Source: an uncultured Bacteroidales bacterium (GTDB lineage: Bacteria; Bacteroidota; Bacteroidia; Bacteroidales; P3). From it: a stretch of DNA of 64,000 nucleotides. Location: assembly GCA_947168515.1 (NCBI GenBank), contig CAMVMF010000011.1:1-64000 (forward strand). Direction: 5' to 3'. Under the pieces are notes generated by a model. It searched no databases. It saw nothing but the letters and a program-made list of their open reading frames with translations, and had not been told where the DNA came from. Every line of letters begins with the position of its first letter. Positions within the stretch are counted from its first letter, which is position 1. Below, piece after piece: positions 51,801 to 63,500 of the stretch. The position numbers were made by a program, and so were the translations under genes.

Positions 51801-54800
51801 CAGGTTGGTGAGGGTGAGGTTAGTGGGTCTGGTACAGACACTACGCAAGAATTCGACGTTGTCGATGGCGATGGGGGGCTGGTTGGTAACCGAACCGTCG
51901 TTGCGCCACACGAAGAGCAAGTGGTATACACCTGCGCTGGGAACATTGATAACGTCGCTCTGCGTCAGCCACGTGTCGTTCAGATTCAGCCTGGTGTTGC
52001 CGTCGAGCGAAATCCAGGTGGCAGGTATCGAGGTAGAACTCAGGCCTGTGGGCAGGGTGGTGCCAGCCGTGAAACTTTCAGTTCCCGGCACAAGGGCTGC
52101 ACGAAGGAAGTCGAAGGAACCCTCGCCGTGGCACTTCCAGTCAAAGATGTAGCCATATTCGCCGGGAGTGCTCAGCAGCAAGTCCACATAGGCGTAGGCC
52201 ACAGAGGCACTGGTGCCGTCGTATGCATTGGTAGATCCGTTGGTGTTGGAGATATAGAGACCGTTGGCCCCACCGTTTTGGGCAGCGGTGCCAATGTACC
52301 ACTTGTTGGTGACGGAGCCGTTCTCAAGTGTCCAGCAGCTGTTCTGTACGGTGTCCTCAAAGTTGCACACAAAGGGGAGTCCGATGTAGCTGTTGGCAGT
52401 TCGGAAGGTGGCACTGCGCGTCGCCGAGGCTCCCTCAGTGCAAACGGGAGTGACATAAATATCGTAATTGGTGTTGGGGGTCAGGCCGGTGATGGTGTAG
52501 GGCACGGCGGTGACCACATCAGTGGTACCACTACCGCGAGAGAAGCCCGCAGGACCATATTCAATATCCCAAGAGGTGGCGGTGCCGTTCTCCGTCCAGG
52601 TCACCGACAGCATATTGGTGTCAAGACCTGCTAAGGCAATGTTGCTGACCGGAGGACATGCCGGGATAGGTTCTACGGTGATATCATCAACAAAATAGTA
52701 CGTGGTCGTAGAGGGGTCGCGGAAGAACTTCAGCGCGATGTAGGCACCCGTGTCGGTGTAAGTGCTAAGGTAGGCCTCCTTCATGTCATAAACATCTCCG
52801 GCCACACTCACCGTGTCTACCGGCACAAAGGTGGAGTCCACGGTCGGGTCGGTCATCACACCCACCACGATGTCACCATCGGTGGTGGCGGAGTTCATCT
52901 TCACCCAGAAGGACACCTGAAGGGTGTTTGTCGGATGCAAGGTCGGGTTGATGGGGGGCAGCACACTGATAATCCAGTCGGCATAGGTGGTGGTGGTGGT
53001 GGGCATATAGTAGTAGAGGAAGCCTGTGCCGGTATGACCGCCAGTGGGCCAGGAAGAACGGGAACCCACATAGCCGAAGTGATAGGTGGTGGAATTGTCC
53101 AAACGGTGCCAGCAAGGCACGCCGCAGTCGGGAGGTGCGATGCTGCTAGCACCATCGGGATAGCTCTCAAAACTCTCGAAGTAAGGCAACGAGTCGATGT
53201 ATCCGCAGTTGGTGCGGAAAGAGTAGTAGGTCACGCCGGCAATGCCGCCGCTGCCGCAATCGGGTGTCACATAGACATCGTACAGCGTGTTGGACATAAG
53301 GCCGGTGATGTTGATGGTGGTGTCGTAGGCATAAACGGTGGTGCCGGTGCCGAGGGTGAAACCATTCACGCCGTACTCGACGGTCCAGCTGGAAGCATCG
53401 CCAAGCTCCTCCCAGATGATGTCGGCGGAACTCTGGGTGATGTTTGTTGCCCTGAGATTGTCAACAGGCAGACAGTCGGGCACATACTCTACCGTGAGGT
53501 CGTCGAGATAGGGATAGCTAGCCTCGCCGTTGGGCGACATGATGGCAATGCGGGCTCCGGGAATGGTGTCGGCATAGCGCGCCATAATAACGGTGAACTC
53601 CTCCCAGATGGACATGGCCGAGTTTTGCACCGTGTCGACGGGGATAAAGGTGGTCTCGTCGGTGGGGTCGGTAATTACGCCCACGATAAGACGGTGGTTG
53701 GCAGAGGCTGTCTTACGGAGCCAGAAACTCACTTGCAGCGAGTCGATGGAAGCGGCAAACTCGGGCAGCACCATATAGGAATATGTGGTGGCGGTAGAAT
53801 ACATATACATGGACTTACTGCCACCAGTACTGTGGTTGTAGGAGGTAGAAGCGTAGGGGTAGCTAGTCGTATAGTTGGTCTTTTTATACCAGCAATCGGG
53901 CAGCGGGTCGGATGTGACATTGGACCATGTGTCGAAATCCTCATAGAAAGGCACAGGGGTGGGACCGCAATCGGTGCGGAAAGTGATTTGGGCGGCTATA
54001 TTGGTGTCGGAGCAGAGCGACATCACACGCACCACATAGTTACTGTTGGCCTGGAGGCCGGTGATGGTGTAATCGGTAGCGGTGACCGCCATGGCAGCAT
54101 TGGTCCAGGCGGTGTCCGTAGACAAACGATAGTCCACATCCCAGGTGGTCTCCTGATAGCCCGGAATCCAAGAGATGGAAACATCGGTGGAATGGACGCT
54201 GTCGACCACAATAGAAGGAGCGGCACAGGAAGCCGTCTGCATGCAAATGCCACCGCCGCCAGTGGTCAGGCGCATATTGGTGCGCCACATGGAGTTGCCG
54301 GCTGTGGCTGTGCCCATATCGGCCAGAGTGTAGGGCGAATCGCTGCGATAGACGCGGTGAGACATGGAGGAACTAGTTTGCTGGTAGCGGAAAAGGGCAC
54401 CCGTCTCCAGCGCTCCGCTGTTCTTTACAATAGCCACTATGATATTGCTGGTGCCATCGTAAGCGAAGGTGCCTTGGTTGAACTCGAAGTGGTTCCACCC
54501 GCTAGTGGTGCAATTGATGGGACCTATGTAAACCAACTGCAGGTCCGACACAGGAGCAAAGGCGGTGCAGGTGGCCATGGTGGTATGGCACATATAGATG
54601 GAGCAGTTGACGGTGGACGTCATGGGCGAAGAACCGGCATAGTCGAAGTCGATACCGCTGAAATAGACGGCACCACTGTTCACCTCGGAGGCCAAAATCA
54701 GGTGGTTGCAGTAGGAGTAGCTGTAGCCGCCGTTGACCGGCATCACGTTGGTGGTGCCTGTGCCGGGGGTGCCAATTGGGTAAATGGCTTCAGGACTTGA

Positions 54801-56546
54801 TGGACCACCTGTGGTATCCCACTCCAGGCAGGGCAGCGCGGCAGTGCTGAAGACCCTGGTGAGGGACTGACCAAAGCCATTGTCGCCACAATTGGGCGTT
54901 ACGGTGACGGTGTAAGAAGTGTCGGGGTCAAGACCGTTGAGTATGTGACTGAGGCTGTTAGTTGTCACCGTGGTGGGCGTGCCCAGCGTGTCATCGGTAT
55001 AGCGATAGCTCAGCTCGAAATAGTCGGGAGCAAAGCCCAATTGGTCGGAGTAGTCCCAAGAGACGCGTGCTGCACCCACAGTGGCAGCCACATTAAGCTC
55101 GGTCATCCGGGGGCAGGTGGGAGCAAGTTCGAGGGTGACATCATCCAAGTACACATACCACGAACTAGCGGGACGGAGGGCACGGATGGCCACGTAGCAG
55201 CCCGTGTCGGCGTAGGTGCCCAGGGGCACTTCGTACTCGGCGTAGACAGCGGAGTTGCCCACATTGACCGTGGACACCAGCTCAAAGGTACTGTTGTCGT
55301 TGGGATTGGTCAGCACACCCACCTGCAAGACGGGGCTGTAGCTGGTGGAAGAGGCCCGGGCCCAGAAACGCACCTGCAGGGTGCGGATGGGGTTGTAGTT
55401 GGTGTCGACACCCGGCATCACTATCGTCTGGTAGTCGCCATAGGTGCCAGTGGTGGTAGTGTTGTACCAATAGAGGCCTTTGTTGCCGCCAGGGGTGTGG
55501 TTATATGTAGAAGAAGAACTGACGTAGGGGTAACCACCTGAGGAGGTGCCGTTGTTTAGGCGGGTCCAACAGTAGGCAAAGGGGCTGCCAGTAGTGCTGC
55601 TGCCCGTGGGGGAATCCTCGAAGTCCTCAAAGAAAGGCAACGAATCTAAAAAGGTGCAGGGCGTGCGGAAACTCGACGAGAGCCACATGCTGGTGTCGCC
55701 AGCATCGCACAGCGACGCCACACGCACATTGTAGGCCGTGTTGGCGGCGCGACCCACGACACTGTACATAGTGTCGTACACCACCGAGGAGTCGATGGCC
55801 GCTCCGGCGGAATCGACATACACCAGCCAGCTGCTGGCGGTGCCAGCCTCCGTCCAAGAGACATCAAACGAGTGAGGCAATACATTGGCAAACTGCAGGT
55901 TGCTCGGACGCGGACAGGTGGGCTGCTCGAAAATAATGTTGTCGATGGCACCCGGAGGGGTGGTACCGCCACTGGCATCGTTGGCCCAGGCAAAAACCAA
56001 GCGGTAGGTGCCGGGGGTCGACACGGCGAATTCCTCAAAGTGGTTCTGCCAATTGGACTGCAAGTTCAACTTGTTGGCTCCACTGAGACTGATAAAGCCC
56101 GAGGGAAGGGCGGCCGAGGACCAAGAATATGCGCTGGTGCCGCCCGCGGGGTCTTAGCCCGGTGTGGGGTTGAAGGATGAGGGGGCCAGGAACACCCTGA
56201 CGTAGTCGTAGTTGGACTCGCCATAGCACTTCCAGTCGTAGCTGATGGCATAGCCGCCGGCGCTGAGGGTGAATTCCTTGTAGGCATACACAAACGTCAC
56301 CGTAGAAACGGTGTAGGTGTTTGACGTGCCGTTGTTGTTGGAGATGTAAAGGCTCTTGGAGCCTCCGTTGTTTGTGGCGGAGCCGATGAACCATTGGTTG
56401 GTCTGGCTGCCGTTCGCAAACACCCATCCCGCGGTGTCGCTGTCGCTCTCGAAGTCGCACGAGAAGCTAAACGACTGCCCTCGGGTTGCCCAAGGCACGA
56501 CAAACATCGTAACCAAGAGCAAGAATCTGAGTAAATGTTTAAACAT
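48900..56546 (-). CDS. Giant modular T9SS type A surface protein (paralog B), interrupted by one in-frame TAA at 56154-56156
   Basis: ORFs 48900..56069 and 56154..56546 share a frame; untranslated gap reads *DPAGGTSAYSWSSAALPSGFISLSGANK, matching paralog A. Confidence 0.8.
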
Positions 56547-57205
56547 AACAATTAAGATTAAATTAATATAAAGATTATATGAAATGATTTTTAATTATTA
56601 TTTCAACCTATCAAAAAATAATCTAATAGTCATATTCTCAGTAATATACATTTTAAACATCGCTTCTATTGCCCCCTCAAAAAGGATTTTCAAAAGTAAC
56701 ATATTATTTTCATCTGAACAAATATTACGACCAGAATTAACATTCACTTTTGCAGCTTTAATACAAGTGTATCTTTATTACAATCAATAAATTCCACGTA
56801 TGGAAACTTCCAAAACATAACAAAACGCTGCTTATAGGCCACACCGTCCGCCACTATTTTTCACCCCATGCCACTCCACACGACATTGCCGTCTCTGACA
56901 GCTATGACAAAAAACTAAAATACAAAAGCAGCACCAGCCGCCTACGCTGAGACACTTTTTTTCGACAATTAGCCTACCCCTCTTTTTTCTCACCAATACC
57001 TTGAAAAAACCGCTGAGAACAATAGACCACACTTGCTAATTTTGCACTGCAATTTCTACATAGTTAAGTTACATTTATTTTATCGTTTATTTATGATTGA
57101 TAAGTAAACGATAATATAAGTATAATATAAATGAAGAGACAAAAAGGGCTTCCAGCGGAGGGACAGCGGGGGTCGCGACAGCGGTTAGTGGGACTACAAA
57201 AAAAT

Positions 57206-57468
57206 CGCTCTAGTACAACATATGACTGATTTTTGCCAAACGGTCTCAATGTCGTTTTTTTTCTCCACTTCGTTGTACTTCGTTATCGAAGAGCCACTGG
57301 CTCTTCTTCATCTTCGGGACGCTAGGAGTGAGTTTATTCCGTCACCGCACTGCGCTACGCTAAATTCTCCGCTTCGCTATCGAAAGTCCACTGGACTTTC
57401 TTCACAGTGTTACTGAGATTCAGCCTCTTCGAGGCTGTAAAAAATCAGTCTTATATTAAACTAGAGCC
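57206..57468 (-). mobile_element. MITE-like element copy D (263 bp, two hairpin modules inserted)
   Basis: reverse orientation; perfect 8-bp TSD AAAAAAAT at 57198-57205 and 57469-57476. Confidence 0.8.
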
Positions 57469-57478
57469 AAAAAAATAC

Positions 57479-57510
57479 GACGGGCCGCCTCGATTGGGAG
57501 GCGACCCGTC
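57479..57510 (-). terminator. Terminator of giant gene 4
   Basis: GACGGGcCGCCTCgattggGAGGCGaCCCGTC with A-tract at left. Confidence 0.8.
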
Positions 57511-57573
57511 GCTGATAAGTAGACTAATTATTAATAATGCATTAATAATTATCCATTAGGGTTTGCTGCACGA

Positions 57574-60500
57574 CTAGCGCACAACAAGTTTCTTCACCAT
57601 GTTCACATTCTCACCCGTGATCTTGACGAAGTAAGCACCCTGGGCCAAGTTGGCTACATCCATGGTCTTCTCGCAGTCGCTGCTGCACTCGAGGGTTTCG
57701 GTGGCAACGGTGCGACCGTTCATGTCGACCACGGCAATGCGTACCTTGCCATTGGCGCCGCTCACACTAATGGTGGTGACGTCGCTGGTGGGGTTGGGGT
57801 AGATGGTGCAGACGGCGTTGCCAGCCACTTCCTCTATGCCCTCGGTGCTGTCGGCAGCAAAGGTGGCGGTGAGGGTGATGTTGGCAACCACGGTGAAGGT
57901 GTAGGGATTATCCGTCACGCCGTTGCTCCAGCTGACGAAGTGGTAGCCGCTGTTGGGCGTGGCCGTAACGGTGCAGCTCTGGCCGGCGCGGAAGGAGCCG
58001 CCGCCGGTGGCAGAGCCCATGGCAGCGTCGTTGACAGTGACGGTGACGGTGTAGGTAGGATCGGAGGCTGCGGGGGTGGTGGCAGAGACGTGTGCCCATC
58101 CCTCGCTGTTCCAGTCGGTGCCACAGATGGCACGGACGTAGAAGTCGTAGGAGCTCTCGTCTTCGAGGTCGGTGACCACGTAGGAGTTGACGTTGGTGGT
58201 GATGCTGGTGCCGGTGCCCTGGGCAAAGCCAGCGAAACCGTACTCAATCTGCCAGCTCTCGGCCATCGGGTCGGCGGTCCAGTTGAGGGTCACGCTGCTT
58301 TCGGTGACATTGCTGGAGGTAAGCCCGGTGACATCGGGGCAAATCTGTGCGGTGAAGGAGATGGTGTCGCTATAGTTGCCTTCCAACTCGGCGGTGCCGC
58401 AGATGGGACGGATGGCAGCGTTGTAGGTGACGCCAGCCGTGAAGCCGCCCACGGTGGCCGGGTTGGTGGTGAGACGATAGACGGTGTCGAGGCCGCCGGT
58501 GTTCCAGACATGGAGGTCCCACTGAGTTTCAAAACCATTGACGTGCCAGCTGAAGGTACCTTGAGCATTGGTCAGGTCGCTGACCACGAGGCTGTCGGGT
58601 GACAGGCAGGGCAGGCTGTCGGTAATGAAGCCGCTCTCGACCCAGTTGCTGTAGCCGAGGCTGTCGGCGGTGCAGTCCTGACGGACGCGGAAGGCGTAGC
58701 CGGTGGCGGCAGAGAGGCCTGTGAAGGTATAGCTGTTGCCGGTGACGGAGATGGCGGAGTCGGGCCAGTCGAGGGCAACGGACTCTTTGATAGCGACCTG
58801 ATAGGAGGTGCCAGAACCAGTCCAAAAGACGGTGGCAGACTGATAGTCGTAGGTGACACCCGTGATGAGAGGATCGGCACAGGATTGGCCGCAGGCATAG
58901 AACATCATGTCGCCCACAGCCGAGGTGGCGGTGCCGCCAGAAACGGTGGCAAGGTTATAGGCAGTGCCATCATTGTATACGTAACGTGACTGACCCGAGC
59001 GGCCATTATGCACGTCGAAGGAAGCACCGTAGGAATAGGAGCCGTGTCGACGGTTGACTGTAACCAAGAGGTTGCTGTGGCCGTCCCAGGTGAAGGCAGT
59101 GTCGAGACCCGTCATGTGCCAGCCGCCAGTGGTGTAGCAGAGGTCGGCATCGTGGAGTACCTGCACGAAGACATGGTTGCTGTCGGGATGGATGAACCCG
59201 GTGCTGAGGTTGTTCTCAGTCACATTGGCGAAATAGAGATCGATGTGGTTGTAGTAGTTGCCTTGGTCGCCATCGGTGGATTTGAAAGCCCAGGCAGCAA
59301 TGTCACCCGTAAGGTCGGCAAGCCTAGCACTGTCGACAATGGTCTGGGTGTAGCTGTAATTGTAGTTGCTGTAACCCATGGGAACATAGGAGCTGGTGGT
59401 TGCCGACATGGTGCTGTCGTAGCTGAAAGCTTCAATGACGTTGTCGCACATAGGCACCTGTAGGGTTGCCATGCTGTAGGAGCCGGTGTCGGAACCACCT
59501 GTTCCGAAGGCATCGCAGATGCCGCGGACATACACGTCGTATCTGGCCATACTGGTCAGGCCGGGCAGGACGACATGGTTGGTGTAGACTGTCATGGTGG
59601 TGGCACTGGAGTCGTTTCTGTCGAAACCGGCAGGACCGTACACCACGGTGTACTCGGGGCTGGTGCCATCCCAAGTGAGGGCGAGAGCAGAGGACGACGG
59701 GGCGACGGAGGTGTCGGTGCGGATGTTGCGCACCCTGCAGTAGTCGGCCACACATTCTACGGTCAGGTCGAAACCGGCATAGTTGACAGAGCCGTCGGAA
59801 GAGAAGGTGAGGGTAATGGGGCCCGTGGTGGACTCAAAGGGTCCGACGGTGATGCCGCTGGTGCCGGCATAGCCGTAGTAGAACTGGGTGCCGGAGGTGC
59901 CGATGCCGTCGTAGATGCCGAGTCGGTCGCAGCAGCCTTCACTAATCCAACTACCGCCAATGCTCACACGGTGGATGGTGTCAGAGGGCATGAGTACGAT
60001 GGTAGCGTTAGCGCTGTTGCTGTAGTTGCCATTGGGACCGCCATCGTCGTAGATATGGCCTTGGCACATATAGAGGGTGTCGGTGTAGCCATTGCGCATC
60101 ACCCAAGTACCGGGACGGGCACTGAAGGCATCGCTCCAGATAGAGGTGTCGCCGCTGCCACAGACGGTGCGCACATAGAAGTAGTACAACGAATCGCCCA
60201 GACCGGTGAGGGTGTAGGGCTTGGTGGTGGTGTTGACCACGGTGCCGGTGCTGGGATCGGTCATGGGGCTGGTGCCGTAGGCTATCTCCCATTCGGAGGC
60301 AGGAACCATGTCTAGCCAGGTCAGTTGGATGGAAGAAGAGGTGTTGGCAGTAGAATGTACATCTAACGGGGGCAGACAGCTGGGCAGGTAATCGACGGTG
60401 ATGTCGTCGATGTAGTGTGTGCTGTAGTAGATGGTGGTGGAGGTACGGTAGTAGTTTCTGAAGGCGATGAAACGGCCTGTGCCGGTGTAGGAAGCCAACC

Positions 60501-63500
60501 GATAGGAAGTCACCCACTCGCTGGCAGCGGTGGACTGGATGGTGTCGATAGGCACGAAGGAGGCCTCGCAGCCAGGGGTGTTGGAATCGCAGACGCCGAT
60601 AACCATGTCGTAATAATTAGTACTAGTATTGTAGTGGTGGAAGCTTATCATGAGTTGGTCGACGGTGGTGGGCATTTCGGGCAAGATGGTCAGGGCATTG
60701 CCATAGAGGTGCAAGCTATAGTTGCCCGAAGAGGCATAGGTGGAGCTGTTGTAGATCTGAGGCAGGTAGTTGCCCGTGGCATAGGTGCCGGAAGCGAGCA
60801 TCTGGTAGGTCCAGCAGTTGGGCAGGATGCCCGTGTTGGTGAGGGCGGGAGCATTGCTGTGGTCGAAGTCCTCGAAGTAAGGCAGGCTGTCCACCGGCTG
60901 GCAGTTGGTCATGAAGACATAGGGGTTGGTAGCCAACGAGGTGTCGTTCATACTGGCGCAGACAGTTGAGACAGTCACCTGATAGCTGGTGCTATGGTGC
61001 AGACCCAGCAGGGTGATATAGTTGTTGGTGGTGGACACCGTGGTAGTAGAGTCGCTGCCCACGAGGCCGTATTGGACCAGATAGCTAGTGGCATTGGCAT
61101 TACCAACCCATGCAAAATCGGCAGAGGTGGTGGAGATGTTGGTGGCCATTAGCGAATCGACCGTAGGACAAGCGGGTATAGGCTCGATGCGGATGTTGTC
61201 GTAGTAGGACTGGTTGTAGCTGCTGTAGATGCAGATATATCCGGCAGTGTCGGTATAGCTGTCGAAAGGTACAATCACCTGCTCAGGAACACCGTTGGCA
61301 CTGGCCCACAGGGTGTCGATGACCGTCATGGAGTAAATGTCATGGGGGTGAGAGCAGATGCCTACCAAAGCGTAGATGTTGGTGTCGGCAACCACGTAGT
61401 CGCACCGCAGCTGCAAGGAACTAATAGACCCGTTTACTGCGGGTAGGATAACATAGCTACCTACGGGCATGAGCATCATCATACCCTGACCCGTGATGTT
61501 GATGGTGTAGGGTTCATTGGTGGTGCTGGCATTGCCATAGTACCAGCAGGCATTGAACCGGTAGGTGTTGTTGGCGTAATTGTTGAAGTCCTCAAAGTAG
61601 GGCACATCGTAAGCGCCACAGGCAGTATTGGCCAGGAGGTGGGCATACTGGGTGTCGGCAGCACAGAGGGCTCCCACACGGAACTGATACTGGGTAGAAG
61701 GATTCAGGCCGCCAACAACGGCAAAGGTGTCGGTAGTGCTGACGGTGTAACTGGTCCAAACCGTGTCGCCGTTCTGACGGTAATCCACCGTCCACGAGGT
61801 CTCGTCCTGTCCGGCCATCCAAGCCAGGGTGACACTGCTGCCTGTAGCATCGGCAGCCACCACATGGGGTGCCAGGCAGGTTGGGGCTATCAAGCGTGCA
61901 TTCAACATCATCTGGGCACGGCTAGTAGAAGTGTTCAAACTGCTGAGGTTGGTAGAGGAATAGGGGTCGTCGTCGTTATAGGCGAACAACGAGGTGCCGG
62001 CTCCAACTCCGCCATACCAACCTTCAAAGTCCTCATAATCACCTGTAGAATCCATGACCAAAACAACCAAGTTGTTGTTGCTGTTGCGGACATAGGGGGG
62101 GGTGAATTGGAAGTAGTTCCAACCGGTGGTAATGCTGTACGTGGTGTCATACACCAGCGTCATGTCGGCACTGGACACATAGTTGCTGGTACTGAGGTCG
62201 GAGAGTGTGGTGTCGACAATCCAAATCTTCATCACACGGTCCGGATTAATATCGGAAGAATTGAAATAGATACCGTTGACGGTGTCGCCGTAGATGTTCA
62301 GCTCGCTGGCAGTCCAGAGCTGCTCGGAGATACTATAGTTGTAGTATGGGTATGTGGGGAGAACCAGCTGTTCGCTGGAACCACCTAACGTACCAGTGGT
62401 TAATGTGGCAAAGCTTTGGGTGACGGCCGTGGCGGAGTCGGTATTGCAGATGGCACTGACACTGACACTGTAGGAGGTCCCCTCGGTGAGGCCCGTCAAG
62501 AAGTAGAAGGGCTGGGTGAGGTTCACCACATTCCAGGTGGTGGCGCTGTCGGCCTTCCACCTGAAGGTGTAGCCAATGGCAGGAGTCAGGTCGTTGTCGT
62601 CCCAAGTGATGGCTGCCATGTTGGTGGTCACTTCGGAAATGGTAATGTTGTCGATGGGGTTACAGGCTGCCGAGGTAGTGAAGCTGCAGCTGTAGGTGCG
62701 GCTGCCCTCATCGGCACACTGGGCAGTAATCCATGCATAGTAGGTAGTGGTGGGAGTGAGCGCATTCAAGACAACGCTGTTGGTGAAAACCTCAAGGCTG
62801 TCGGTGGCGGCATTGATGTTGTTGACAGTTCCCCACTTGACAGTGGCCGAGAGGTGTTCGTCGCTGCCATCCCATGCCAATTCGGCACTGACATCGGTGA
62901 TGTCGCGGGCATGGAAACGAGTGGGACGGGGGCAGCTGGAACGACGCCCAACATAGAGGTTGTCCATATAGGTATAGTTATAAGCATAAGAATAACCAGG
63001 GGCCAGGTCGGGCGACGGACTCAGGAAAGCAATATAGTGGGCACTGGTGTCGTGGTAGTTCTCTAAGGAGACATACTTGGGCTCCCAAACGCCTGCAACA
63101 GCGGCATCCACTACGGCTATCGTGTCGAAGGTGGCGATATTTTCGGGGTCGGTCATGGCACCGATAATCAGCCGTGACCAGTATTGGGAACCGGTGCTCG
63201 TGCGCCGCATATCGAATTCGAGTTCGTAAGTACTCAGGCTGTCCAGCATCTCCGGAGTGGTGGCCCAGCATAAATAACGGGTGGAGTTGTTAGAGTTGTA
63301 GCCGTAGAAATAAAGGGCTTTACTGCTACCGATGGTATTGACATAGGGGTACTGTGTCGAAGTGCCCTGGACATGTTTGTGCCAGCAGGGGTGGATGCTG
63401 CCGCCGGAACCTGTAGTGTAGGACTCGAAGTCCTCGTTGATGACGTTCACAGGGGCACAGGCGGTCATGACCTCTAAATCCGCATTGAACGTGTCGGGGT

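Noticed and set aside
52935-54800. 621-aa + strand ORF (also 48885..50369 and 43727..45130)
   Set aside because: Antisense to the giant T9SS genes; G/V/H-rich repetitive composition mirrors the repeats of the sense genes
56069-56069. Independent start of the 2389-aa ORF at TTG 56069
   Set aside because: Would begin inside a domain without signal peptide; the sequence upstream to the TAA is in frame and homologous to paralog A
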